The position numbers and the translations under genes are program-made. A DNA stretch of 64,000 bases from Novipirellula galeiformis (lineage in GTDB: Bacteria > Planctomycetota > Planctomycetia > Pirellulales > Pirellulaceae). Location of the stretch: NCBI RefSeq assembly GCF_007860095.1, contig NZ_SJPT01000001.1, positions 634,212-698,211 of the forward strand, in the 5' to 3' direction. Below are positions 19,991 through 29,800 of the stretch, one piece after another. Within the stretch, counting starts at the first letter, position 1; the number at the start of each line of letters is the position of its first letter. Below the pieces are notes generated by a model. It was not told where the DNA came from. It saw only the letters and a program-made list of their open reading frames with translations, and searched no databases.

Positions 19991-21588
19991 TTTGAGTATT
20001 CCGCGTGTGCGTAAAATATGACGTTAGTACCCGTGCGGTAACATGATTCCCAAATGTCCGCGTTAACTCCGGCGTGCCCATCGGCCCAGGCGTCGCCAAT
20101 GTCACCGGGATGATAATAGGCCAACCAGCGGCCATCCCGGTACCATCCCAGTGCCTCTTTGCCACCATGGGGCGCGACGTAAGGCAAGTAGGGAATTTGA
20201 TAAGGGATTCGATGGATCACATCATCAAGTGGGATCGGAACGGCTTGAACATCGGGCAGGACACGATTCATCATCGCGATGAATTGGTTGTGAAAATGCC
20301 GGCTTCCGCCGTTGTCAGCAAACAACATCCCGTGCTTGTCCACTAGATACTCTCGCATCGTTTTGACTTCCGAGCTCGACAGCGAGATGTTCTGTTGACC
20401 GGTCATGTAAACCAGAGGAGGGCTTTTGCCGATGGGGAAATTGTGGAGCTGGCTGATGGTGCGTGATTCGGTTTGTTCGGCGACGTGATGTGACGTCCGG
20501 ATGCCGTACTCCAACAACATGTTCAAGTCGCCACCAATGCCAAAGTCTTGGTCCCAGTCGCCGCCGGAATACTCCAAGCGAATCAATCGCACTTTGCCGC
20601 GAAAGGTGCCCTCGCTGAACCCCGCTCCTTTGCCTTCCCCAAAACCGACGGTGTAGGCGTGTTCGGTGATCTCCATCAATTTGAGTTGCACCTCATCAAT
20701 CGGAGGGACCGCGAAACGGATGGCACTGAGCGGATTGACGACGTATTTCTTGCGGATCACCTTTTTGATTTTGACCACTTGGGCGAGTTGCTTTTGTTCT
20801 CCACCTCCAGCGGGCATTTCGTAAATCTCGCGGCATCCCCGTAGCTGGCTGAACAATAGCGATAGCAGCAAGAACGCAAAACTATAACTCAGCAGCGCCA
20901 CAAACGATTGATCGAGTTTGCGATTTCGCATACTCGGTTTCCAAGACGCGACACGATTCGGATGGCGAATCAGTGATAGGAGATTGCCGAGCGGAGGTGG
21001 CCACCACTGAACCGCATAGAACCAGGCACGTAAATCCAAGGGGTTCCAGATCCGTTTGCCATCTTCCGGCAATGGCGTTTGTGCGTAAAACGTCGACGCT
21101 CGTTCAATCCCCCAAACCACCCACATCAAGCCGATGAAAAAGAGTGCCCCCATTCCGACGCGTGCCAAAGAGGCTCGGGCGGCATCCCAAACCAAGAGGT
21201 CCAATATCAGTAACGCCAAATGCCACCACAGCACATAGATTACCGACGCAACGAGATAGCGTCGTTCACGCTGTGAAAGTCGCCAGCGAGGCGGAGTTTG
21301 CCGAACACGGCTTTGGGTTTCGTTGCCTACAAACAACTCCGAAGGTCGAGCGACGATCTCAGTCGACTCCCAGAGCGGATGAAGTGTGTCAGACGTCACC
21401 GTGATCCGGGCGCGGCGAAACCAAACCATCCCCAGCGGAATCGTGATAACGCAATACAACACGTGTATCCCGAGCGGAAACCACTGGACCGTCCTTAATT
21501 CGAATAGCAGCAACAACCAAACGGCCAAATAGCCGATCGTCCACTGCGCAGGCGGGCTCAGCTTGCGAAATCGATTGACTGCGTTCAC
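19963..21588 (-). CDS. DUF4159-domain membrane protein
   Basis: This 541-residue protein has about five membrane helices in the first half (IGYLAVWLLLLFELRTVQWF, VIYVLWWHLALLILDLLVW, GMGALFFIGLMWVVWGI, and the segment near residue 225 starting SFVALLSYSFAFLLLSLLF). A soluble C-terminal domain (about 300-520) carries the DUF4159 pattern: FRGKVRLIRLEYSGGDWDQD, LNMLLEYGIRTSH, PPLVYMTGQ, REYLVDKHGMLFADNGGSRH, and ending ALGWYRDGRWLAYYHPGD. DUF4159 is an uncharacterised flavodoxin-like or GATase-like family. It often occurs near MotA/TolQ and ExbD genes in planctomycetes, from my knowledge. The start overlaps the upstream gene by four bases. Confidence 0.82.
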   Translation of the reverse strand: MNAVNRFRKLSPPAQWTIGYLAVWLLLLFELRTVQWFPLGIHVLYCVITIPLGMVWFRRARITVTSDTLHPLWESTEIVARPSELFVGNETQSRVRQTPPRWRLSQRERRYLVASVIYVLWWHLALLILDLLVWDAARASLARVGMGALFFIGLMWVVWGIERASTFYAQTPLPEDGKRIWNPLDLRAWFYAVQWWPPPLGNLLSLIRHPNRVASWKPSMRNRKLDQSFVALLSYSFAFLLLSLLFSQLRGCREIYEMPAGGGEQKQLAQVVKIKKVIRKKYVVNPLSAIRFAVPPIDEVQLKLMEITEHAYTVGFGEGKGAGFSEGTFRGKVRLIRLEYSGGDWDQDFGIGGDLNMLLEYGIRTSHHVAEQTESRTISQLHNFPIGKSPPLVYMTGQQNISLSSSEVKTMREYLVDKHGMLFADNGGSRHFHNQFIAMMNRVLPDVQAVPIPLDDVIHRIPYQIPYLPYVAPHGGKEALGWYRDGRWLAYYHPGDIGDAWADGHAGVNADIWESCYRTGTNVIFYAHAEYSKWLEAQNKD

Positions 21589-22025
21589 TCGAGTCCGTCC
21601 AATAATTTGTCGAGTCGCGATTGGAGGGGTTCGGTGCTGGAATTGGGATCTTTCGTTTCACTGATCCCCATCGCGTCAACTGCGGCTTCGGTCGCCGGCT
21701 TTGGTACCGCCGGATCTTGAGCTGCGGTAGTGACGCTCGCTTGCGGTTCCTTGGAAGGAGCAACCGAGGCTTGCTCGGTCATCGTTTTTGCAACCTCGGT
21801 CGTCGGTTTTTTGGGCGAAGGTTCAGAAGCAAACAGAAAGACGGTGGCTGTCATCACGACGATCAACAAGCCACCGATCAACGTGGCCATGATCGTGCTG
21901 GCAATCAGACTGCTTGACGCTGCTTGCCCCATCACTTCTTGAGGACTGCGAGGCTGCAGCCCCGCGACGAGCGCACGTAACTCGTCCGCGGATGATTTTT
22001 TTTTGATTGCGGGTGGCAGATTCAT
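21585..22025 (-). CDS. Small single-span membrane protein of the TolQ/R operon
   Basis: This is a 146-residue protein of unrecognised family. The N-terminus is cytoplasmic-looking and basic (PPAIKKKSSADELRALVAGL). One membrane segment lies near residues 40-66 (IASTIMATLIGGLLIVVMTA). The tail of about 80 residues is Pro, Thr, Ala and Glu-rich and likely disordered. This layout resembles TolA or TonB-type anchors without a recognisable C-terminal domain. It overlaps both neighbours by four bases, so it is translationally coupled within the operon and probably part of the same complex. Confidence 0.7.
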   Translation of the reverse strand: MNLPPAIKKKSSADELRALVAGLQPRSPQEVMGQAASSSLIASTIMATLIGGLLIVVMTATVFLFASEPSPKKPTTEVAKTMTEQASVAPSKEPQASVTTAAQDPAVPKPATEAAVDAMGISETKDPNSSTEPLQSRLDKLLDGLE

Positions 22026-22432
22026 GGACTTACCCGTTTTTCTTCCAATATATGAAACAATTGACCCCCAGCTTCGCTGACGGCTTCAATCACCGGCTCA
22101 AAATGATTGGCCGTTGCGTCGCGGTGAACTTTTAGCAGCACTTTGCGATCCTCCAGCGGTGCATCGCCGAGAATCTCGTTAATCTGAGGCGAGATTTGAG
22201 CGATGCCGACAGGTTCTCCATTGATGTAATACTTGTTTTCAACATCAATCACGACACTGACCGTCGAGACGCCACCGGTCGTGACTTGCTCTGCATCCGC
22301 GGGTTCCCATTGCAAGTGGCTGTCATCAGTCGCCCGCGCAAGAATGACGAAGAAGATTAGCAGATTGAACGCGATATCTCCCATCGCCATGCTCGGCACC
22401 GTGGCAGCGTGTTTTTTGCGAGTGATTTTCAT
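22022..22432 (-). CDS. ExbD/TolR-family protein (second copy)
   Basis: This 136-residue protein has one membrane helix (MGDIAFNLLIFFVILARATD) with the conserved proton-pathway Asp at D19. It then has a periplasmic domain with strands such as VSVVIDVENKYYINGEPVG and KVLLKVHRDATANH, as in ExbD and TolR. With TolQ/ExbB-type channels, it uses proton flow to drive an envelope process. It is the second of two such genes, starting eight bases after the first, and it differs substantially from that one, so the pair likely forms a hetero-oligomer. Confidence 0.88.
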   Translation of the reverse strand: MKITRKKHAATVPSMAMGDIAFNLLIFFVILARATDDSHLQWEPADAEQVTTGGVSTVSVVIDVENKYYINGEPVGIAQISPQINEILGDAPLEDRKVLLKVHRDATANHFEPVIEAVSEAGGQLFHILEEKRVSP

Positions 22433-22440
22433 AACGCTAC

Positions 22441-22875
22441 TTAGTCAACCTGGATCGTTTGCTCTTCTTCGCGTTGGATCGTGACTAGCCCGCCCGACTG
22501 CTCGATAGCGCCCGTGATATCGATCCAGTGATGGTAAGGAGTATCCGTTTTGCTTTTGACAATCACAATCCGGTCCTCGGGTCGTGTTTTGCCTTTCATC
22601 ATGGCGGATAGCTTCGAGGTCAGTTCCGAAGATCGAATCGTGTCGCCGTTAATTGAAACTGCATTGAGATTGCTTGTAATTGCGATTTCAATATTCTTGG
22701 CTTCTTCTTTCTGCTGTTGGTTCTCCTCGCTTCGAGGGATGTCTTGTTGGCGTCCGCTATCCGGCTGAATTGATGCGCACACTAAGAAAAACACAATCAG
22801 ATTGAACGCAATGTCGCCCGTTGCGCTCGTCGGCGGCTCGATCAACAGCTTGCTGGTTCGTCTAGCACTTCGCAT
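22441..22875 (-). CDS. ExbD/TolR-family protein (first copy)
   Basis: This is a 144-residue ExbD/TolR protein. The N-terminal helix is ATGDIAFNLIVFFLVCASIQ with the conserved Asp at D21. The periplasmic part contains ITSNLNAVSINGDTIRSSEL, DRIVIVKSKTDTPYHHWID and a final mixed strand, GGLVTIQREEE. The ATG at 22875 lies inside the end of the TolQ-like gene (overlap of 14 bases). An in-frame start 18 bases upstream at 22893 is possible but less likely. It should sit in the inner membrane next to the TolQ channel. Confidence 0.87.
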   Translation of the reverse strand: MRSARRTSKLLIEPPTSATGDIAFNLIVFFLVCASIQPDSGRQQDIPRSEENQQQKEEAKNIEIAITSNLNAVSINGDTIRSSELTSKLSAMMKGKTRPEDRIVIVKSKTDTPYHHWIDITGAIEQSGGLVTIQREEEQTIQVD

Positions 22876-23818
22876 TTTGATCCGCAGCGGCAATTGCGTT
22901 TTGGAGGGTTACGGCTTCGATCATTTCAGTTGCGGATTCTTCTACGTCCAACACAAAGCGATTGATCACCCCGGTGAAGTAATTGAAGGCCACGAACGCA
23001 GGGATGCCGACGATCAATCCGAAACATGTCGTCATTAACGAAACCTTGATACCCGATGCCGCGGCCTCGACGATATTGGTTTCGCCCATTTTCAGGACGA
23101 TGTCATCGAAGGCGACGATCATTCCTTGAACCGTTCCCAGGAACCCGAGCATGGGGGCGGCGCTGGAGATCGTTGCCAGGATCGGCAGGTGTCGCTCCAA
23201 CGCAGCGACAATGTGAACGCTGTAGTCATCCATCGACTTGACGACCTGCTCTTCAATCTTGGCGGGTTCATGTCCAAGTCGCTGCATCACTAAATACTTT
23301 CGCAATCCTGTTGCCAGGATGGCTGGGACGGGGCCCTGTTGGGCATTACAGAGATCGAACGCTGGTTGAATCTGATCCTCATCCAACATCGTTCGCACGT
23401 CGCTGCGGAGTTGCGTTGAGTCGGTCGCCAACATGTTCAAACTTCGGTAACGCTCGATGATCACCCCTGCGCCAATGATTCCCATCAAGAGAATCGGCCA
23501 CATGAAAATGCCACCTTGGAACATGTATCCAAGAGGCGGTGTGTTGAGGAACTCTTGGATGTGGCTCAGCAGCCCGTCCTCGGTGGTTGAGGTTTGTGAA
23601 GGGGGGGCGTCTGGCGTCCCACTCTCATTCGAACCCGCCTCATTCGGTGGGGCGTCGCTTGACGGCAGAGGAGGTGTCGGCGAGTTAGAAGTCGCCCCGT
23701 CCATGTCCGAGATTCCGGCGTTTGCCGGTGCCACCGCGTCTTGAGCGAAGCCCCCCATGGGACTCAGCAAGACCAGCCACAGACCGACCATCATGGTTCG
23801 TGTTATCAATCTATTCAT
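22862..23818 (-). CDS. MotA/TolQ/ExbB proton-channel protein with signal peptide
   Basis: This 318-residue channel protein has the three helices of the family: TM1 about 104-121 (FMWPILLMGIIGAGVIIERY), TM2 about 211-237 (APMLGFLGTVQGMIVAF) and TM3 about 256-285 (GIKVSLMTTCFGLIVGIPAF). The Thr/Ser residues of TM2 and TM3 that face the proton path are present. Unlike TolQ or ExbB of enterobacteria, it starts with a cleavable-looking signal (MNRLITRTMMVGLWLVLLSP, ending near FAQ) followed by a Pro/Ser/Glu-rich periplasmic linker of about 70 residues. The reading frame stays open upstream to 24175, but the ATG at 23818 is right. It overlaps the giant gene's stop by eight bases. Confidence 0.9.
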   Translation of the reverse strand: MNRLITRTMMVGLWLVLLSPMGGFAQDAVAPANAGISDMDGATSNSPTPPLPSSDAPPNEAGSNESGTPDAPPSQTSTTEDGLLSHIQEFLNTPPLGYMFQGGIFMWPILLMGIIGAGVIIERYRSLNMLATDSTQLRSDVRTMLDEDQIQPAFDLCNAQQGPVPAILATGLRKYLVMQRLGHEPAKIEEQVVKSMDDYSVHIVAALERHLPILATISSAAPMLGFLGTVQGMIVAFDDIVLKMGETNIVEAAASGIKVSLMTTCFGLIVGIPAFVAFNYFTGVINRFVLDVEESATEMIEAVTLQNAIAAADQNAKC

Positions 23819-26800
23819 TATCGACGCTATTGGCTTCCGCTTCAAATTGTTGCAGCATTTCAGGGAGTGCGAGTCGACCTCGAGAGTATTTCGCAGCCTC
23901 GCTTTCGGGATAATCCCAACGACAACGATTGTACCTGCGAAACGCTTCTTGATTATTTCGGCCCAGCCGATAGGCTTCGCCGGACCAAAAAAGTGAATCG
24001 GAACTAAGTTCGTCATCAGGGAACGTTTTGGCAAACTGGTCGAACGCCGTTCCGGCCAACTTGAAGTTTTCCATTTTGTAATAACATTGACCGATGCGGA
24101 ACGCCATCTCCGCAGCGTGTTCGTGACCCTCGAACCGCTCGCCAAATTTCTCGCCCACCTGAGCTGCGACATCAAAGTCTTCTTTTTGGTAGAAGTAGTC
24201 GGAAATACGGATCATCACGCTGGCAATCAATGGGCTGTTGGGGTGTGTCGCGGCAAGCGTCACATAGGCCTCGAGGGCTTCGTCGAAATCACCCGCCTGT
24301 TCGTAGGATTGCGCCAATTTGTACCGTGCGTCGGCGGCCAGGGTATGGTCGGGATAGCGACGGATAATCATCTCATACGACCGGATTGCTTCATCCCATT
24401 GCTCAAGTTCTTGGGCGAATTGACCCAACAGGTAGGCGATGCGGGGAGCATATTTGGGATCCGGATAGTCCTCCATCACCTCGCGTAAAACTCGCCGTCC
24501 GGCTTCTAAATCTCGCTTTTGATCGTCGCCACGTTCGAGCTGTTTGTGACTTTTGAAAAGTTCAAAGTAACTTTCTGCAATTCGAAATTTCGTCTCGACC
24601 GCGAGCGATTCGTCATTGAATGTTTTCGTAAACGCGGTGACCAAACCATCCGTGCCCACGACGACGGGAATCGATTGTTTGCACTGAAACGATTCAGCAG
24701 GCGTCGCCGACGTGGGGTCGTTGTAGGTCAATGTGATCGTGTCACCAAAATATGACTCGATCTCCGCTTGGCTCTCCGTCATATTGTTGGGTGTTGGTGT
24801 TTCCGAGGCAGCGAGGGTAAACGATCCGGCAAACAAACCGCTATGAGCCAAGGTTTCGGAAAGAGTCACGGACTCGCTTTCACCACGTTCCGTTTGGATG
24901 AGCACCGTAACGCGGTCCCGCTCGTCCGACTGATCCTGATCAGGATCGGCGAGCGTGATGTAAAGTTTCTCGCCAACATGGACACTCTTAATCGCGTCCT
25001 TGTATTCGCGATCGGTGACTGTCAGTACCCCATCGGTGACCAAGCGTCCGGTTGCCAAACGTTTTAGCGGGGCGTGGTCTGTGTTCTCTTTATCTTGATA
25101 TGCTGCGGTAATCTTATCTTTTCCCGTTACATTGAGCACGCGGACGATCATGGGGTTGCTCAACGCGTCATCGGATTTTCGGTCGGCTGCGAGTACGGAG
25201 CCGATCAAATTACGGGGCATTTGTGCGGTTTGCGGAACTAACTCGGGACTATGGACGCCTCCGAGTTGCAGATTCACTTGACCCACGAAGCGTCCTTCCT
25301 GAAGTGCTTGGTCGATGTCTCGAGATTGGCGACGACCAACATATGCGTTGGAAACGACACACTCGACAATCACCGCCGAACCTTCGTCGGTCAATAATGC
25401 GACCTTGACCGTGCTGCCGCTGTTCTTCGCTCGGTCGGGATCCACCACTTCGATAGTCAAAGGGGCATCGAGGGCAACCAGACTGTCGTTTGCTGCATCG
25501 GGGTGCTTTTCAATTTGAGGTTGGTCGAGCACTTCAATTTGCGGTGGCCCAAGATTGTCCGACGTCCGAGGTTTCGTTCGCGTTTGCAAAATGCGGATCT
25601 GGCCATTGCTGGGTTGGCTGACATAAACGATTGCTTCGCGAGCAATACCGTGACCTGGGAATGTATTCTGAGCATCGAAGTAACGAAGCCTCACTTGATC
25701 ACCGGGTTGCACCTTTAGTTTGCCCTCTTCCTCATGATCCGACGTGTCCACTTCTTTCGTGAAAATCCCTGAGTATTCTTCGGTCTCCGTCGCAATCAGT
25801 TTCAGGACTTCGCCCTCGTTGACCGCAACTTCGACTTCGATTTCATCGCGTTGCGGAGTGCGGTCCTGGTCGTAGTCGCGAACTTCAATCACGATGCGCT
25901 CCTTCGCATCGATTCGTTTCAACTTCAATTGCGATTCGCTGACTCGGCCAAGTCGATCACGCGTGAACGCGTAGGTGATCGGAGTGATTTGGGCGTTGAA
26001 ATAGGTGGCGGTTAATTTTTTGCTAAGCAATTGGCTGCTGCCTGTTTCATTCTGGGTCATCATGTCGGTGTAGGTTGCTGTGACCGTATCGCCCGCCGCA
26101 ATTTCCAATGAGTCATTGCTCGCCAACGCCAACACATCCTGCTTGGTGGGAATGAATACGTCGTCGGGATTTTCTCCTGCGATTTGGATATGATTCACCG
26201 CGACGCTTTCGCCAAGGTATTCGTTGAATTCGAAACGTGCGTAACGAATCTCACGGGTTGGGAATCGTATGTCCCAGGCATTGTCCATCGCCAGGATCGC
26301 CGCCGATGTGGGCGATCGTAGTGTGATCCCACGCAAATCCATCAGGCCCCCATTGGTGATGGCAATTGGCTTAATGCGAAGCGTTTTGCGTCCCGGTTCT
26401 TGGAACAGGAGCGTGGTCACATGGGTGTCTTGGAATCGGTTCCAGTTGCGTGTGTCGGGCACCTCGGCCGAAAACGAACGCCCTTCCACTTCCACGGCAA
26501 AACGACTCGCCTCGCCTGGGTGCGCGCAATCGAGCCAGAGTTCATACACTCCAGGTTTTTCGACATCAAATTCCCACGCCGCTGAATCTTCAAGCGACGC
26601 CCAAGAATGCAGCAACGGTTGCTCGCCGTTGGCCTTTTCCCCGAACTGGCCCGATTGGTTGTCGATCTTGGTATCCGCGATATTTAGCGAAATCGGTGTC
26701 ACGGTGGACGTGGGTTTCGGGTTGACGTTCGCTGCAGAATCGTCGAGGTCAAAGTCCGATGCCTGGAAACGCGACAGCGTGACTCGCTCGGATTGTAGGC

Positions 26801-29800
26801 TGGCTCGGGCGATCGTGGCTTCCACTGGATTGCCATTCGCATTGGTCGCCGCAAAGAGCGTCAAATCGTGGCTGCCGCGAGCAAGCCAAAGGTCGACGGA
26901 TCGTTTTCCTGTCCCCATGGGTAACTCCAGCGACTCGCCCACCGCGATTGCACTGACGGCGGCTTTCACCATGATCCGGACGGCGCCATCGCGAGGTTGA
27001 ATGAATTTCCCAGACCAGATGACCGCGTGCGGATTGCGAGCTTGATCATCCTTTTCACTCGGAGCCCATGCCAGCTCATCAACCTTCTGAGTTTCTGCTG
27101 CTTCGCGATTATTACCGAGGTCGACGACTTGGTTCCACTGCGAATAATGGTAGTACTTGCCCACATAAACTCGTTGTCGCATGCGACCAAATGAGGTCTC
27201 CGCTGCAGCGACTCTTTCGTTTTTAGGTTGGCTGGCGATCCGGAACCAAAACTCACCGTCATGACTGCCCCGCAAGTCAAAGCGAACCGGAGCACTTTTG
27301 GTTGCATCCGGCGTCGTCATCTTGATTTGTGTTACCTCACGCAAATCTTTCATGTCCACGGTCAAGGTTTTTGGCGTCGCACCGTCAGGCTCGGCTAACC
27401 ACATCGTTTTTTCATCGTGATCGATCGCCATCAACGGGTTGTGATCGATGGCGGTGTCGCTGGCGAGCGCACCGGCAGGCAGTTCAGCTGTTTTCGCGGT
27501 CCCCTCAAAAATTCCCGTGTGCGGTTCGGTCTCTGTTAGCAATAGTTGCAAATGATCGCCGCTGTCAGCAAGCAATTTGATCGGGACTTGATCACGATCA
27601 TTCGTGCGATCGCGGTCTGGATCGATGACTCGAAAATGAATGTCATTTCCAGGCTTGATCTGATTCTCGGGACGAATTTGTGAGACTCTCAAGTCGGCGG
27701 CATTTGCATTTTCTTCTTCGGCGGCTTCTCTCGCGACGCGGTCGCTAAACGACTCGGCTACTTGATCGACGATCTTACTGCTGGCGGCTTCGAACTTGGC
27801 ATTCGATGCGATCCGGATTTCCACATCCGATAGAGGCACCCGTTTGAATTCCGACTTAAACTCATCGGGATAATCACACTGAATCGTGTCTCCACCCAGC
27901 AATTGCAGAACGCCATCGTCGGGCTGGGCATCGCCGAGTCGAGTTTCAACATCCGCTCGGAAGAGTCCTCGTCCGGCTCCGGCACTGGTTAACATCACAC
28001 GCTCGACGTCACCGCTTGGCTGGGTTGTGACGATGACTGGGATTTTGTTATGCCCGCGACTAATTCCTAAGTCGCTGTCGTGAACGACGATCGAAAGCGG
28101 CATGCCCGGAGAATGCAAGCGAGTGCTACGCCGCCCTAATCGTCCGACGGTGCGGAGTAAATTCAATTGATCGATGTAACGTTCTTCGACGCCATAAACT
28201 TCGGACAGGCTAAAAAGAGCTTGGTTTGCAAGTTCGACATTGGGGACACGTTCCAAAACACTTCGGAAAATTTCACGAGCGTCGTCACGGTCACCACGCC
28301 GGAACGCGAGTACGCCACGCAAAAACTCCGCTCGCACTACGATTTCGAGTTCCCGGTTACGTGAAAGTTCCTCGAACACAAGTTCCGCTTGGTCATAAAC
28401 CTTTTGCGCCATAAACGATTCGCCGATCCCAAAGCGGGCTTCGATTGCCTGTTTGGAATCGGGATAGCGATTGATCGTCGAGGTGTATTCGCTACGAGCA
28501 ACGTCGTAACGTTTGGCTTTGAAGTAGTTGGTTGCCAGTAGGAGCTGGATTTCCGCCTTGGATTCCTCGTCGACTTGTTTCGATTCACTATGTGCGACCA
28601 ACCATCCTCTCAACACATCTTCGACATACTCGTGATTGCTATCTCCACTAGCTGTCATCCGTTGTTGACAAACAAATCGAATCAAGTCGATGGGAAGTTC
28701 GTTTCGGTGTGAATCAAACAAAGCACGATTTTCATCGTACGTTGCCAATGCCAAGGCTTCATCACCGAGTCTCAAATAGAGTGCGGCTTGCATCAGCGGC
28801 GCGATCGGACTGGATTCATCAATCGTCAATCCCACGCTGCCCATTTGCGTATAGCTTTGCGTCACGATGTCGCGTGCTGATTTTAAGCGGCGGTCGTCCA
28901 CTTTGGAGAAATTGGCGAGTAAGCCCGAGGCGATCGTCGCCGCTTCCATGTACTGCTGGGACGTCAGGAATGATTGAGAAAACGGAAACAATGCGTCCCA
29001 AGCGTTCCAGCGGTCGTCGACCAAGACGGTGGCGCGTTGGCAGGCCAGGATACGTTTCATCCGTCCACTCGGATCTGCCGAATCTCGCTCCATCATCGCT
29101 AAACGTGCTGCCGAAGAGAGCGTGCCATATTGCATGGATGCAACGGCGGTGTGGACTTGGCGACGTTCCTCGTCGGTTACCTCGGTTTCTCGTCGATAGC
29201 GGGCGACCCATTCGTTGATACGTCCATGATCAATGTCCCATGCTTCGAAAGGATGTTCCGCACGACGCGCGGTGGCATCGGCGATCACCTTGGCAAAGCG
29301 GGTGTAATCTTTCCGTTTTAGGTATTCGTCAGCCAGCCAAGTCGCATAACGACCATGAAACGGCGTGTCGTGCGAGATCAATTCTTCGAGAAAGGCGATC
29401 ACCTTGTCTTCCTCGAGTTCACGAATGAGACGCGACGCACATTCCCGAGATTCGTAATGACGGCGATCCGTTGTTAGATGAGTTTGCCAGAGTTTAATCG
29501 CCTCAGGCTTTAAGCCCAATTTATGCAGCACATCTCCGATGTAGGACGCGGAGCCGGGATCGATTCCAAACTTGGCTTGTGCTTGTGTCATCCAGACGAG
29601 TGATTGGCGGGCAAGCTCGGCATCACTGTTTTTGTCGGCAGCTTTCATCAGCCGCCGCAAAACATCGGATCCGCAATCTTGAGGTGGGAAACTCAGAACA
29701 TGCAGCGCAGATTCTTTGGCAACTTCGTCGGCAGCATAGTCCGTTGCCGACTCGAGCCATTTACGTGCCGGTTCGAACTCCTTGGGTTGACGCAGTGCAA

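Noticed and set aside
23819-24175. Upstream extension of the TolQ-like gene inside the giant gene
   Set aside because: The added residues come from an alternative frame of a coding gene. The ATG at 23818 begins a proper signal peptide.
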